NCBI GenBank assembly: GCA_037957365.1
Contig: JARHVA010008353.1
Location: 62,001-126,000, forward strand
Source: Torreya grandis
Taxonomy: Eukaryota > Streptophyta > Pinopsida > Cupressales > Taxaceae
Direction: 5' to 3'
Length of the DNA: 64,000 nt
Shown: positions 15,826 to 27,009 of the stretch, piece by piece
Layout: each line of letters starts with the position of its first letter
Numbering within the stretch: position 1 is the first letter of the stretch
Notes under the pieces: generated by a model
Told to the model about the DNA's origin: nothing
The model's database searches: none
What the model saw: the letters and a program-made list of their open reading frames with translations, nothing else
Program-made: the position numbers and the translations under genes

Positions 15826-17232
15826 ATGGAAAAGTTTAATGGCAAGAACTACCAATTATGGAGGATGCAGATTGAGGACTATCTGTATCAAAAAGATTTA
15901 TACTTACCATTGGGTGGGGTTGGTTGCAAACCCTCGAATATGAAGGATGAAGAATGGGAGGTTCTTGATCAGAAGGCTCTGGGATCTATTAGATTGAGTC
16001 TTGCATCATCTGTGATTTCCAGCTTATCATAGTGTAAGACAATGGTGGAGTTGATGGAATCTTTGGCAAATTTATATGAAAAACCCTCAGCTTCTAATAA
16101 GGTATTTCTTATGAAGCGTTTATTTAATTTGCAAATGTTGGAAGGTGGATCTGTTCATAGCCATCTTAGTGATTTCCATGGTTTAGTAAACCAGTTAAGT
16201 TTAGTCAATATTGTATTTGATGATGAAATTAGAGCTCTCTTAATCTTGTGTTCATTACCTAAAAGTTGGGAAGGTTTGGTAATGGCAGTTTCTAACACTG
16301 TGTCTGCTTCAAAAGTCTTAAAAGTGGATGATGTTGTGAGTGTGATATTGAATGAAGAGATACACAGGAAAAGCACAGGTGAATCATCAGGAGATGCTTT
16401 GAGTGTTGAAGGCAGAGGAAGGCAAAGAGAGAAGATAGAGTGTGGGAGATCAAGGTCGAAGATAGGCAGAAGATCTAAGTCCAGGTATGGCAGAATAACC
16501 TGCTAGAAATGTGGAAAGCAAGGGCACTTAAAGAGAGATTACAGATCGGGTGAAGATCAGCATGAAGGACATGGAGAAGAAGTAGATGTCATGGATTACA
16601 TTGCATAGGATGCTCTGGTATGTTCTTTGGATAAAGTAGAATCTTGGGTTTTAGATTCTGGTGCCTCTTTTCATGCATCCCCACATAGGAAATTTTTTCA
16701 TGAGTATGTCCAGGGAGACTTTGGAGAAATTTGTGTAGGGGATGGTAAGCCTTGTCAGATGGTTGGCAAAGGAAAAGTGAAGCTGAAATTATAGACATGT
16801 GACACATGGGTGTTAAAGGAGGTCATGCATGTCCCAATTCTTGAGCAGAATTTGATTTTTGTTAGAAGTTTGGGTGATGAGGGTTGCATAGTAACTCTCA
16901 CAGTGGACTCTTGGAAGGTTACCAAGGGTACACTTGTTGTAGCTAGAGGTAAGAAAGTAGGTACGCTTTATCTATCTACTTGTATTATTGATTCTCTTTC
17001 TGGGTTATCTACTTTAGCTGTAGATTTGGAGATGTGGCTTAATAGGCTTGGTCACATAGATAAGAAGGAGATGCTTGTTCTTGAGTCAAAGGGTATGCTT
17101 TCAGATTTGGAAGGCACAAATCATGGTTTCTGTATGCAGAAGAAGAAGGTGACATTTCTTGAGGAATATGATGTTAGTGACAAGAATAGGAAAGCCTTGG
17201 TTTTCAAGGAGAAGGTGACGGACAGAGTTTAG
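15826..17232 (+). pseudogene. Copia gag-protease-pre-integrase frame with amber stops
   Basis: One frame of 469 codons with four internal TAG stops (16030, 16504, 16606, 16792) and a final TAG at 17230. An upstream ATG at 15802 is followed two codons later by TAA, so I start at the next in-frame ATG. The N-terminus 'MEKFNGKNYQLWRMQIEDYL' is classical copia gag (Retrotran_gag_2/UBN2). 'C-KCGKQGHLKRDY' at about 16501-16542 is the zinc knuckle with its last Cys changed to Tyr. 'WVLDSGASFHAS' (16645-16680) is the aspartic protease active site, still intact. 'MWLNRLGHIDKKEM' (17032-17073) is the pre-integrase motif. The frame then ends where the integrase zinc finger should follow. The product would be gag plus protease only. 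Confidence 0.9.
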
Positions 17233-17329
17233 CACAAGGTGCAGAGGAATTTTGAGCAGAGTAAGGGTGATTTGGACAAGGGTTTGATCCAAAAGGAGCT
17301 CGTAGGAAAAAGTCAGGTCTCACTAGAAA

Positions 17330-17535
17330 AACATAGAGACTGACGTCGGTAGGAAAATCGACATCAGCGTCCAGACAGGGACCAACATCGACTATGTGAA
17401 GCTCGACATCGGTGACTTGGGTCAGATAACGACCGACGTCAGCCAGGGGAAATCGACGTCAGCAAGGTGGCAGTCGCAGGGAACTGACATCGATCGGCTG
17501 CAGACTGAGATGTGACCGGCATCGGTTACTGAGAC
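17330..17535 (+). repeat. gacgtc/gacatcgg motif cluster inside the copia
   Basis: About eight variants of gacrtcgry occur in 200 bp, in a segment richer in G+C than its surroundings. The same words fill the U3 of the LTRs (14872-14983 and 18559-18670). No coding frame is supported here. Confidence 0.6.
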
Positions 17536-17939
17536 GAATTTTGGGTGGATAGCTAGCTGTCATGGAGTCTCAAGCACCCATATGGAGGACTGAAGGCATA
17601 AGTAAGTTCTTAAATTTGTCATTTCCCTTCTTTACACTACTTGTTGCTCACTTATGGTATAGAACCAGGAAGTTGTTAAAGAAGCAGAACAGGTAGATCC
17701 AGGAAACAGTGGGAGCTTGGCATGGATGAGGATGTGATTCCTTGGAGGATAACCAAATAGAAAGCACTGAGAGATGAATGGATGTTCAGGATGAAGAAGA
17801 GTGGAAATGGATACGTGAGATGGAAGATCAGGGTATATGGTCTTGTATTAGCTGCAGGGCAATGGAGGTTTGATCATTGTGTTTCTCTTTACCAGGTTGG
17901 ATAATATCAGCTACATTATCCTATTTTCTGTATGATGTG

Positions 17940-18400
17940 CTTGTTGCAGGGTTACATATACAGGTATTGTTGAACTAAAGGTAAAGCTAGTTCAGGGGTG
18001 TGTCATGGAGAATCTAGGAGTAGCAAGGTTCTTTGGCATGAGTGTGTTCTAGAGACATGGAGGTCTTGTTGACTTTGTTTCAGGATGATTGTGTGAGACC
18101 GGTTAGCACGCCGATGGTTGGACAGTTCATAGAATAGGTGTCTTGATTCACATAATGAGGTTGAGTGCATGGTATGTACTAAACCTGAGTTTTCCCAAGT
18201 AGTGGGAGTTGTCACAAGTTTGGAGTCAATCCGGGAAAGTAATACTGAAGGGCAGTTCAGTGGGACCAGCAGCAGGTGCACATGCTATGCAGGGTCAAGT
18301 TCTTATCTACATGGTTGTAGATGTGGATGTGGTAGGTAATTTGAATGACAAGTTTTGCACTACATGATTTGTGGTGGTTGGTCTTCAAGAGTGATCTTGA
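17940..18400 (+). pseudogene. Scraps of copia RT/RNase H end
   Basis: Short translated words match the C-terminal half of copia pol in the right order but in shifting frames: 'RPVSTPMVGQF' (RT end, about 18100), 'CTKPEFSQVVGVV' (about 18176-18215) and 'VDVDVVGNLNDK' (about 18310-18350), the last like the VDADYAGDLDKR motif of copia RNase H. The YVDD box and the RNase H C-terminus are gone. Confidence 0.65.
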
Positions 18401-18473
18401 AGAGGGATACAAAGCCAAGGGAACAAACTAGATGGAGTATAGGTACAAGTACATGTTGCAACTGTTTATCTCC

Positions 18474-18484
18474 AAGTGGGAGAT
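18474..18484 (+). other. Polypurine tract of the nested copia
   Basis: aagtgggagat directly precedes the 3' LTR, the usual plant copia arrangement. Confidence 0.85.
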
Positions 18485-19379
18485 TGTTAGGTTGTGGAGC
18501 TAAAAGCTTCAACTCTTTGAAAATAGTAGGAATAAAAGGTTGCTAAGATCTAGGAGTACCAGTGTTGGCATCACGACTGATGTCAGTCATGACCAGTGTA
18601 GAAGGCCACCAGCGACAGCAAAGAGTCGGCTGACGTCAGCAGAACCAGGCAAGTAGGGACCAGCGTCGGTTGCCTGTGTGTTCTAGAACTGTTCGTTGCA
18701 CAGATAGTTATTTAAGTGAATGAAGAGTTTGCATGTAAAGACCAGTTAGAGTCTTGAGCTGCGAGGATAATTGTCTAAATTAAGAGTCTAAGTTATTGTT
18801 TAAGTCTGGGATCTATTTATAGACCCATTGGCATGTATTGTATAAGTATGAGATAGAAAGGAAGGCAAGTAAGTTCCTTCCATTGTAATATCATTGAGTT
18901 TCAAGTTGTTTCAAGCTCATAGGGGATCTACATGTAAGTTTGGTCTGTTGAATTGTAGGTTGCAGGTTCATGGGAGATCAACTTGAAGTGTTATAGAGTG
19001 CTTGGTGTACCGGCAGGGTTATTACTGACTGGTTGGAGAGGTGAACACCAATTCTGTGTGTGAGTTGGTTGTTGGGACCATTTTTTGTGTAGGAGAGTGT
19101 TTTGAAGAAGAATTACTGTACACTTGAGGTGTGGGAAACCTCTGTAAGGTGGAAGAGTGTGGCGGCTCTTTGTAGTATTCTTTTCTGTAAAGTGTTAATA
19201 CAAGATAGTGTATTGTCTCTCATAATCTGTGCTATTGGTGAATTCTAGTTACTTGTGTTTTTGGTTATTTCCGCATATTTAATTACTTATATTTGGTAAT
19301 CATATTGTGCTCTTTCTGAGGAGCAAGATCCTAACAAGAGGAATCAGAACAGGTGTGTTTGTTCTTTGATTTCCCTACA
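18485..19379 (+). repeat. 3' LTR of the nested copia
   Basis: 895 bp. Differences from the 5' LTR are concentrated in the first 330 bp (U3) and are mostly transitions at CpG-rich gacgtc motifs. Confidence 0.95.
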
Positions 19380-19384
19380 GTATA

Positions 19385-22300
19385 GGGGTCTAAACATAGT
19401 ATTCAAACCTCTTAAATGATAATTAGATCATAAAGGATTCATTAAAACCATTTTCAACCATTAAATTATGAATATATGGTCTATATTATCAAATTTTAAA
19501 TCAAAGGTTGCTCAAACTCAAAATTTTGTAGATGATATTGTAGTATTTTAGTGTGTTTTGAGGCAACTTTGAGCCTTCAAACTTCTAACATTCAATAGTG
19601 TTATGCCTTCCATATTTTTGATATTTTATCTCCTACCTAGAGTCTAAAATTAATTCTCATCTATATTCCTCAAATCCCATGACAGCCCTATTGTTTTCCC
19701 TTAACAAAAAGTGTTGGGACCTCTATTTCTTTATTTTAGGGATTTGATCCTAGAATTCAGTCCCTTCCTACTAGAAAGTGGTTTTTAACCTTGCTAGGCC
19801 ACCTAACACTTAAAACATGTATGTTAGGATCCCTTAAAAATGTAATAAATCTAAGGAAGTTCCATCCTATGATCTAAATTCTCACAATGGCTATTTATCT
19901 CCTTGTCAAGGCCAACTATAGGTGGGCATTCCACTGTACAAGTAGTGAGGATGAAAAGGTAGGTATTGATCAGGATATACATGTTTATTATAAATTATAA
20001 TCATTAACCAAACTTTAAAATAGATTAATTTAAACCTATTACCTTAAATAACTACCAAACCTCTTTCTCACATGTTTATTCATGCATGATACCTGTAAGT
20101 GCACATTTTGAATATGTAGGAACTCAAGAGGAGTATGGGTAGTGTGTTTAAGGAAACTACCTATCATGTCATTTTATTTCCTTATGTTTGGTATTCAGAT
20201 GAAACATAAAGTTTTTTAAAAAATCAAAAAAAAATTCACACTTCATTTTCAACATTGAACCCCCGGGAATGTACCTAGTTGACTGGTTATGATAGTTATA
20301 TGGCAAACTAGTTGTATATGGTAGCTATGTCTACAAGCTCATGATATTTCTTTGGATAATTAAGTTGTAAGGTTAAGGGAACCATGATATAATTTTAAAA
20401 AAAATACATGAACCTATCATAAACCCCTAAAACCATGGACAATCATGAAGTTCTTAAAAATGGTGAAAATTTACCTGTGACTTGGAAAGGTATATCCTCT
20501 TACAAATTTAAGGTAAATGACTCACATAAACACATTTAAAAATGAAATAAATCATGGGTAACATGATTTTATATATTAAAAATTATCTATAACCAATATT
20601 AGTAGCTATTTTATATGTATTTTCTCAAACCAAGGCAAAACCTATAGGGTGCATAGATTAGCAAGCAAAAAAACACTGTCAACTTTATGAGTATGGTTCA
20701 TGAAGCAAAAGATACCATTATTAAAAATATTTTAATTTGAATTGAAGTATTTGAGTATAATTTCACCTTCCCAAGGTATTTTTATGAAACCTCCCTTGTT
20801 GTCTGTACCAAGTACAAACCTGAAGATGGGTTCTCTGTGCCTAGAAGGGTAAAAAAGGAGTAGAATGGTTTTGGGCCAAAAATATAACTTATAGAGAATT
20901 TTAAATGTGAAACTAAGATTGATGAATTTTAAAGGACACTATATGATCTTCTCCCATGTGTCACACTTCCCCATGGGTCGTACAAGTGCAAAACTCACCT
21001 TTTTCCTAAAAAAATACTCTTTCTTCTAAATAACCTACCAATTTTAGTTACCAAAAGTTGATTAATACATGTGAGGACACATTTCACATGACATAACATT
21101 TTATAATCTTTAAACTTCCCAATAAATCTGTACAAGTCATTAAATTCCTCTTTTTTGACCTCAAAATGATTAAAATGACTAAGGACCAAGGCTAGTATAA
21201 CATTAAATAATATAAATAATCCTATAAAACACCTTATGACATCTATATTAAACCCCTAAAACACCTAAAATTTAATTTTTTACCTATAGGGGTCCTAATT
21301 TGACCTAAAAATCAAATTTGGTTGACAAATATCACATGGGGCATAACCCAAGCTACATGGTCCTACTTCCATCTCATCACTTGAGGTAACTTGTCATTGA
21401 CCACATAGGGTAACCTAGGTGGACTTTACATAGGGAACCTATCATATATCCATGCATTTAGTAAAATAATAGGCCTCATGATATTCTACCCTATAGATAG
21501 CATAACATATAGATCATGCATGAGCTAGAACCAAATGACATCCCCAAAGTTGTATAGTTCTCCCTAATCCACTATGGATAGATACAAGGCTATCACATAT
21601 ACAGGTACCTTATTATCTAACTTATGAGACAACACTCATGTTTTCATAAGTTTGGTCATGACTATCTAGATGTATGGAATCTCCATGATATATGCATCAA
21701 ATAAATTGACCCTTAATCCATGGTATATCCTATCTAAACACATTGCCCTTTAGGCTAGTGCTTACCTCTCCTCTATATTATCTAGTGTCTCTCCTATCAA
21801 TAATCCTAATAAGGCATGGACATCCTATAGCATGATACCTACCTATATGGTATCCCCATCCACCACCCATCAAAAATTGTTGGTAAATTGTTCTCATACT
21901 CTAAGGAACATGATAATGAGATCAACACTAAGCGGGATGCACCTCATCTCCATAATATCTCCAAATCCTAGTGTGATCAGTCATGCTCTATCCACATTTT
22001 TCAATCAATCTATTAGATCTAATAGCCATGATGCATATATCAAGATCCAATACCTCTAACATTTCTAAAAAATATCAAACAACAAAAGATGTATTAGATA
22101 TCCATGTCATAAATAATCAAAATACATTCTTAAAATTTCACATATTAGCCACTTAAATCAGCTAGTTTGACTTAGTTTCTCAAATTCCTACATAAGCATC
22201 CTATTTAAATACTAAATCATCCATGTAGTTTATTTGTGATACTAGATTGACCCCTTCATTTTCTAACTAGATTAACCACATCAATACTAGATTGGCTATC

Positions 22301-23458
22301 TTCTTGTTGTGAAATACTAAATCAACCCTATTATACATAGTTGACCACTTTTAGTGATATTTCATTGGTTCTCTTAATAAAAATCAATCATTCATATCAT
22401 ATGCAATCATTTGTTACCCCTTACCAACTAAGTTAGCCTACTACTTGTAGTTGGCTCCCTCTTATCATATTAAATCAGCCCATTGCTACAAATTCATCCT
22501 TATCTTCCTACCTCACCTTATGAACTAAGTCAACTATGTCAACTTTATTTGTCCATAGTGACAACTTTTTTGCCATTTACCATAAATGTCTTGGGTATTT
22601 ATTGGCCTAACTTCTTCTTACCCAATACCCCATTTAACCCCTAGTTTACCTTAAAAATTCCTAGGGTCCATTCCAATGCCTAGATTTTACCTATTAGTCA
22701 ATTTTATATTTTAATATTAATTTCAAATAAAAATATTTAAAAAAATTGAAATTTACAATTGCTTACTTGTGTTTCACTCATTGTGGCTACTATGCATCTT
22801 CCTCATCTCAGCTATCATCTCCTCACCATGATGGCTCTAAGGTTTCCAACTAGGTCTCTCAAAGCTCTATTTTCTCATAATAGTAAAAATAATAAATGAA
22901 TTATTTTTCATCCTATTTATATTTTCCATTCTAAAATTATTTACCTTTCAAATATTTACTGCAAGATTTTGTATTTTGACCATATATTTTTTTCTACTAA
23001 CTCTTTCCTTGAACTAAAAATTTTTCTAGAATCCTGATATCATAGAGAATTATTACACCTATTATATTTCTATGCTATAAAAATTTCAATTTTTTGCTCT
23101 TTTTCTGCTAACTTCTACAGATTTGCCTCATGTTCCCTACATTGGACACCTTCAAATTTTTTTACATCTCCTTTATCTATAGCACTAAGGTACTTAAAGT
23201 TATGTGTTTTTCAATTATATCCTTTCATTTATCTTATTTGCTCCTTACTACAATTTATTTATCTTCAACATTGTGTGTAGCTATGTTCCCTTCCTAAAGC
23301 ACCATCCCATGTTACACTCATGTGACACGTGATGAGATTTGAGTGGGGCATATGTATATACATAATATTTTTAAATATTATCAATTACTGATTCTTTCTC
23401 TTTTGTAGGAACCCATTGAGTCTCAATCTCTTTGAGTGCATGCCTTAAGGGCTACATC
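19385..23458. other. Unassigned AT-rich interior of element A, right of the nested copia
   Basis: No gene, RNA or element end could be supported. It includes tgtaggtg-like words at 19914-19921 and 20092-20100. The stretch 22140-22560 is rich in 'ctagattgacc' and 'taaatcaacc' words like those in the element A leader. Confidence 0.45.
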
Positions 23459-23476
23459 AAGAAAGGGGTGGGTAAG
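23459..23476 (+). other. Putative polypurine tract of element A
   Basis: aagaaaggggtgggtaag lies just before the inferred 3' LTR start. Position and composition fit; the exact LTR boundary is not proved. Confidence 0.45.
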
Positions 23477-23480
23477 TCAT

Positions 23481-24548
23481 TGGTACTTTACAATATTATT
23501 TTCCCTTTATTACCACTTGTTATATACATAACCATCTCCTAAAAACATTCCCCTAAGCTTTTCCTCTTCTTTTGCACCCTCCTCTAGTTGTTTTCCACCT
23601 TCATTAGCCCTTCCCTAGCCTAAACTCTTTTTTATTAGTTTACAATACACTATCATCCCAATTAACCTTGTACTCTAATTAACAAAACTCATTTAGGTTC
23701 TAGGTCAGCCCCTAACTAAACTAGACCAAGACCTAATTTACTTTTATCAATAATGATACAGAGTTGACTGGGCCTACCATATCATCTAAACTTTTGGAAA
23801 GGACTAAGGTTAGTTTCAGCTATATATAAACATTTATTTCATCTTTTATTTAGGAAGAGAAGAAGAAGAGATATATATTTCACATCTAGTTATTTCACAT
23901 TCTACTTGAGCAACATAGATTATAATTTCATACTTTATTTGGAGATATGGATCTTGTCTTGTGGAGAAGTATTTTGGATACATAGATAGGTTATGTAGCC
24001 TAGAACTAATTTATTCTTGTAATCCTTACATACCACAACATTTTCTTGCAAAGCACCTTGGTCAAGGGAAAGATTGAGGCTCAATGGGTTCATCTTCAAA
24101 GGTAGGTACTTCTAACTTTGTTTCTCCTTTGTAATAGTAGATAGCTATGCATTTGTACTTCTCTCCATGCATTAGGATTTCATATACATTGATGTGAGTA
24201 TATGTTTTATATGAATGTTTAATTTTATGTTTATTACCCCCACTTTGTGATACAATCTTTGGTGAGCACTAGATTAGACTATTACTTTGCTTTTATCATT
24301 TACTTACTTTCATGAATATGAAAACATAGGACATAGTTAGGGTTATTGCATAGTTTTGTTTGAATTGAGGCTTTAGAACCCTCTTTAATGATATTATTGT
24401 GGTAAGAGATCCCTTAGCTAGGTCTAGTAGATCCATCTTGGTCATGATGCTGAATATATAATATATCAACAATAAAAAGTGTATGTAGGATTTATCTTCT
24501 CTGAACTAAGATTGATTTATATATTATTTACATTTCCCTTTGCATACA
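23481..24548 (+). repeat. 3' LTR of element A
   Basis: The right end is fixed by comparison: the two 5' LTRs of this family (ending at 996 and 61587) continue into a primer site, whereas this copy diverges right after GCATACA at 24548. The left end is set at the first TG after the purine tract and may be off by tens of bases. TATA box at 23821-23830. Confidence 0.7.
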
Positions 24549-24769
24549 CATAATACCCTTAGATTTACCTTATAAATTTCCTTGATTACATTCCATGGCA
24601 TAGTTATCACCTTCTTAGATGAAATATATACCACATGGTACTTTTCTTTCAAACTATTGGTTTCCCTTGAAACTAGTCTTGAACCCACCATCTATTTTCT
24701 TGTTACCTGATAAGTTACCAAATTTAGTATTTTGAATCATTAAACTAGTTTTTGGAATTTCCATTCCTT

Positions 24770-25345
24770 TTCTAGTTCTTCTTTTTAAGAATGGGTTTAG
24801 AACCTCTAAAATTCTTCTAAAACTTTTCTCTGACTTGAGTAAGAGACTTTAACTTTAGATCTTACTTTACTACCTTATCAAAGACCTAATCCATCATGGA
24901 TGGCCCATGCACATCTAACTCACATCTTATTTGAGGTTTTAATCCCATAATAAACTTTTGAATGTGAAAAGTTCCATCTATTTGATATTAAGGAACATAT
25001 TTTAGGAGATTAGTGAATTACTCCTAGTATTCATTCACAGAAAGATCTCTCTAATTTATATTTTATAAATATATCATATTCTAGTCAAAATATAGCTGAG
25101 GCAACCATCATTATCTAAAAAACCAAAAATTATTCCCATGTGGTGGTAGTGGAGTAAAGGTTCACCTCAAGCTTATTATTTTCCCACCATGTTGTTACTT
25201 CTCTATCAAGTTGATATGCTCCCCAAACTACCTTGGTGACTTCTGATTAATTATAGATCTCAAATTACTTTTCCATATCTATCAACTAGGATTCCACACC
25301 ATCCCCTAAAAAATTTCCATCAAACCTAGGAGGATTAAATTTTTT
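24770..25345 (-). pseudogene. Gag relic of the older host gypsy element
   Basis: On the minus strand, 'KKFNPPRFDGN' (25312-25344) is followed by 'ESW-IDMEK' and 'EVTKVVWGAYQLDREVTTWW' (25190-25249), then 'SVNEYQE-FTNLLKYVP' and 'HIQKFIMGLKPQIRCELDVH'. This is a clear Retrotrans_gag domain of Ty3/gypsy elements, with several stops. The frame faces left, and its pol must lie beyond element A, outside the window. Its leader and primer site lie at 25346-25613 and 32763-32886, split by the SIRE-like copia. Confidence 0.85.
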
Positions 25346-25849
25346 CATCTCCTGTGTGAGCTCTGCATCTACATGAGCCTTGCATCCTATGTCACCTCTT
25401 CATGCCTATAATATTTCTAAGCTTCTTGTTAATATTTTTACTAATAAGGGTGCTCTTTAGGTTCTTCCTAGTCAATTTTGTTAGTATGTCCATGAAATTT
25501 ATACTCCAAGGCTTTGACTCAATCCCTAGTTTCATGCATGGTTGTTTGGATTTGATCCAACTTCACAACTTGCTCTATGGAAAACTTATTTAGATCAACT
25601 ATAGGGTTAGTATTGTTGAGCACATGATTATATTGAGAGGTGGGGTGAATTAGTATAAGGTAATATTTTAATATTTAAAATTGATAACCATAATAATATC
25701 AATCATACATCATCAACAATTAAGAACATAAGAAGAACACATGATTTACATGGAAACCATTTTAGGATAAAACTAGGGAGAAAAGGACTTCTTGGATCTA
25801 CTATCCAAATATAGATACAAATAAAATTCTTCTTACAAAATCTATAGGA

Positions 25850-25980
25850 ACCAACCTACTGGAGACACCAATCCCCATTGCTAAACAATTTTTAGGCACC
25901 AACCTACTAAAGAAACCAATCCCCACTACTAAGCACCAACTTAACAAGGGATACCAATATCTTATTTATGAGGCACCAAC
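25850..25980 (-). repeat. Degenerate tandem repeat in SIRE-like LTR (accaacc unit)
   Basis: Three to four units of the form accaacctactggagacacc plus aatccccaytrctaa. The right LTR has them at 32155-32290. They fall after the TATA box in element orientation, hence probably in R/U5. Confidence 0.7.
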
Positions 25981-26233
25981 CTCTACTAAAATAATATTAC
26001 AACTTACTATTGTTACTTCATCAATGAATGTTGGCAAATTTAATTTAATTTTCTTCTTATCCACAAAGATCAACTTATGCTTGAATGATAGAAAGAATTG
26101 ATTCCATTCTTCAAATCTACATGTATTTTTATGATATATTTTTTATTCTCCATACACTTTCTTCCTTATCTTTTTTATTAATCTTAACATATCATACACT
26201 TCAACTTCTAGATATTTCTTAACCTTTTATCCT

Positions 26234-26245
26234 CCTTATATAGCC
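26234..26245 (-). promoter_or_regulatory. TATA-box candidate of the SIRE-like LTR
   Basis: Minus strand ggctatataagg. The right LTR has the decayed form gctaaataagg near 32541-32551. Confidence 0.6.
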
Positions 26246-26307
26246 TTTAAAGGCTCTTCACAAAGGATATGTCCCATCTAAGAGGCATTTCTTCACCAAA
26301 ATATGTG

Positions 26308-26411
26308 ACCATTGACATTTATGCTAAAATTTATGTTGACGTTTTTATCGACATTTTGATCAATAATTCCATTGACATTTCTATCAACATTTCCATTGAC
26401 ATTTTGTTGAC
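26308..26411 (-). repeat. ttgac-rich degenerate repeat in SIRE-like U3
   Basis: Plus-strand attgacattt-like words occur about seven times in 100 bp, as attgac, gttgac or atcgac. The right LTR has the same block at 32617-32725. Confidence 0.65.
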
Positions 26412-26454
26412 AGCAATTACAAATTCTTTAACATTAATGATAATATTCAAAAAA

Positions 26455-26530
26455 TCTCCCCCTTTTCATTTATGGACAATCTATAAATAAACTCCCCCTT
26501 TTTTTAGTTTTATTCCTTTGCTCCCCCTTT
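26455..26530 (-). other. Polypurine tract plus two upstream copies
   Basis: On the minus strand aaaagggggaga adjoins the 3' LTR. Two further aaagggggag-type tracts lie 30 and 60 bp upstream (plus 26492-26505 and 26521-26530). Repeated purine tracts before the 3' LTR are familiar in SIRE-type copia elements. Confidence 0.75.
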
Positions 26531-26739
26531 CATTAATTATTTCCCTTTGACATCAATGGAATAGGAATGTTCATTATGCTTCCATCCACAAATAAATCAT
26601 GGGAAATATCTGTTGTCCCTCAAAAATATCACTCATTTTTGGGACAACATTTGAGCTATTTTGCTCCTACAAACCAAAATTCTCTCTTCCCTTTTCAAAA
26701 TTTGTCCTGGGCATTCAAATTCCTCATTTTTCAAGCTTC

Positions 26740-26965
26740 TTAGAAATATACGAACTCTACAAGCTTAAATCTATGGACTCTGTAGGCTTGAATCTAAGGA
26801 CTCTATAGGAAGAGAAAATCTACAGACTCAGTAAGAAGAGAAAATCTATGGACTTTGCAGACCAAGTTCAATGGGCTTTACAGGTTGATTTCTATAGACT
26901 TGATTTTTGTGGACTCTACAAGCAGGTTCAATTCTACAAGTTCAATGGGCTTCATAGCTTCTATA
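26740..26965 (+). repeat. Minisatellite with ctatggactctgtagg-like units
   Basis: Degenerate units of about 25-35 bp combine a ctat(a/g)gactctgtagg word with a gaagagaaaatct or cttgaatct spacer. At least six are visible. Confidence 0.6.
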
Positions 26966-27009
26966 GGTGGGTTCAATCAAAAGAATTGGTTTCTAACACT
27001 TGGTCATTT

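Larger units (their letters stand above)
14798..19379 (+). mobile_element. Internally deleted Ty1/copia retrotransposon with target duplication
   Basis: Two LTRs of exactly 895 bp (14798-15692, 18485-19379) start TGTTAG and end CTACA. They flank a short 2,792-bp interior with an initiator-Met primer site and a purine tract. A perfect 5-bp target duplication, gtata, lies at 14793-14797 and 19380-19384. The interior keeps gag, protease and the start of the pre-integrase domain in one frame, then jumps to scraps of the RT/RNase H end. Integrase core and most of RT are missing, so it could move only with help from a full relative. It is the youngest-looking LTR element here, with LTRs about 93% identical by eye. 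Confidence 0.95.
25614..26453 (-). repeat. 3' LTR of the SIRE-like copia
   Basis: TGTTGAGC start on the plus strand. In element orientation a TATA box (ggctatataagg; plus 26234-26245) lies about 210 bp into the LTR. It overlaps a palindrome, agcctttaaaggct, at 26241-26254. A run of ttgac words lies upstream of the box (plus 26308-26411) and a ccaacct repeat downstream of it (plus 25850-25980). Confidence 0.85.

Noticed and set aside
16155..16807. Minus-strand frames of 72-73 codons inside the nested copia
   Set aside because: Antisense shadows of the gag-protease frame.
21470..22060. Possible relation between this stretch and 9840-10300, both with ccta-tat-gcc style wording
   Set aside because: No continuous alignment could be made by eye; similarity is limited to shared base composition.
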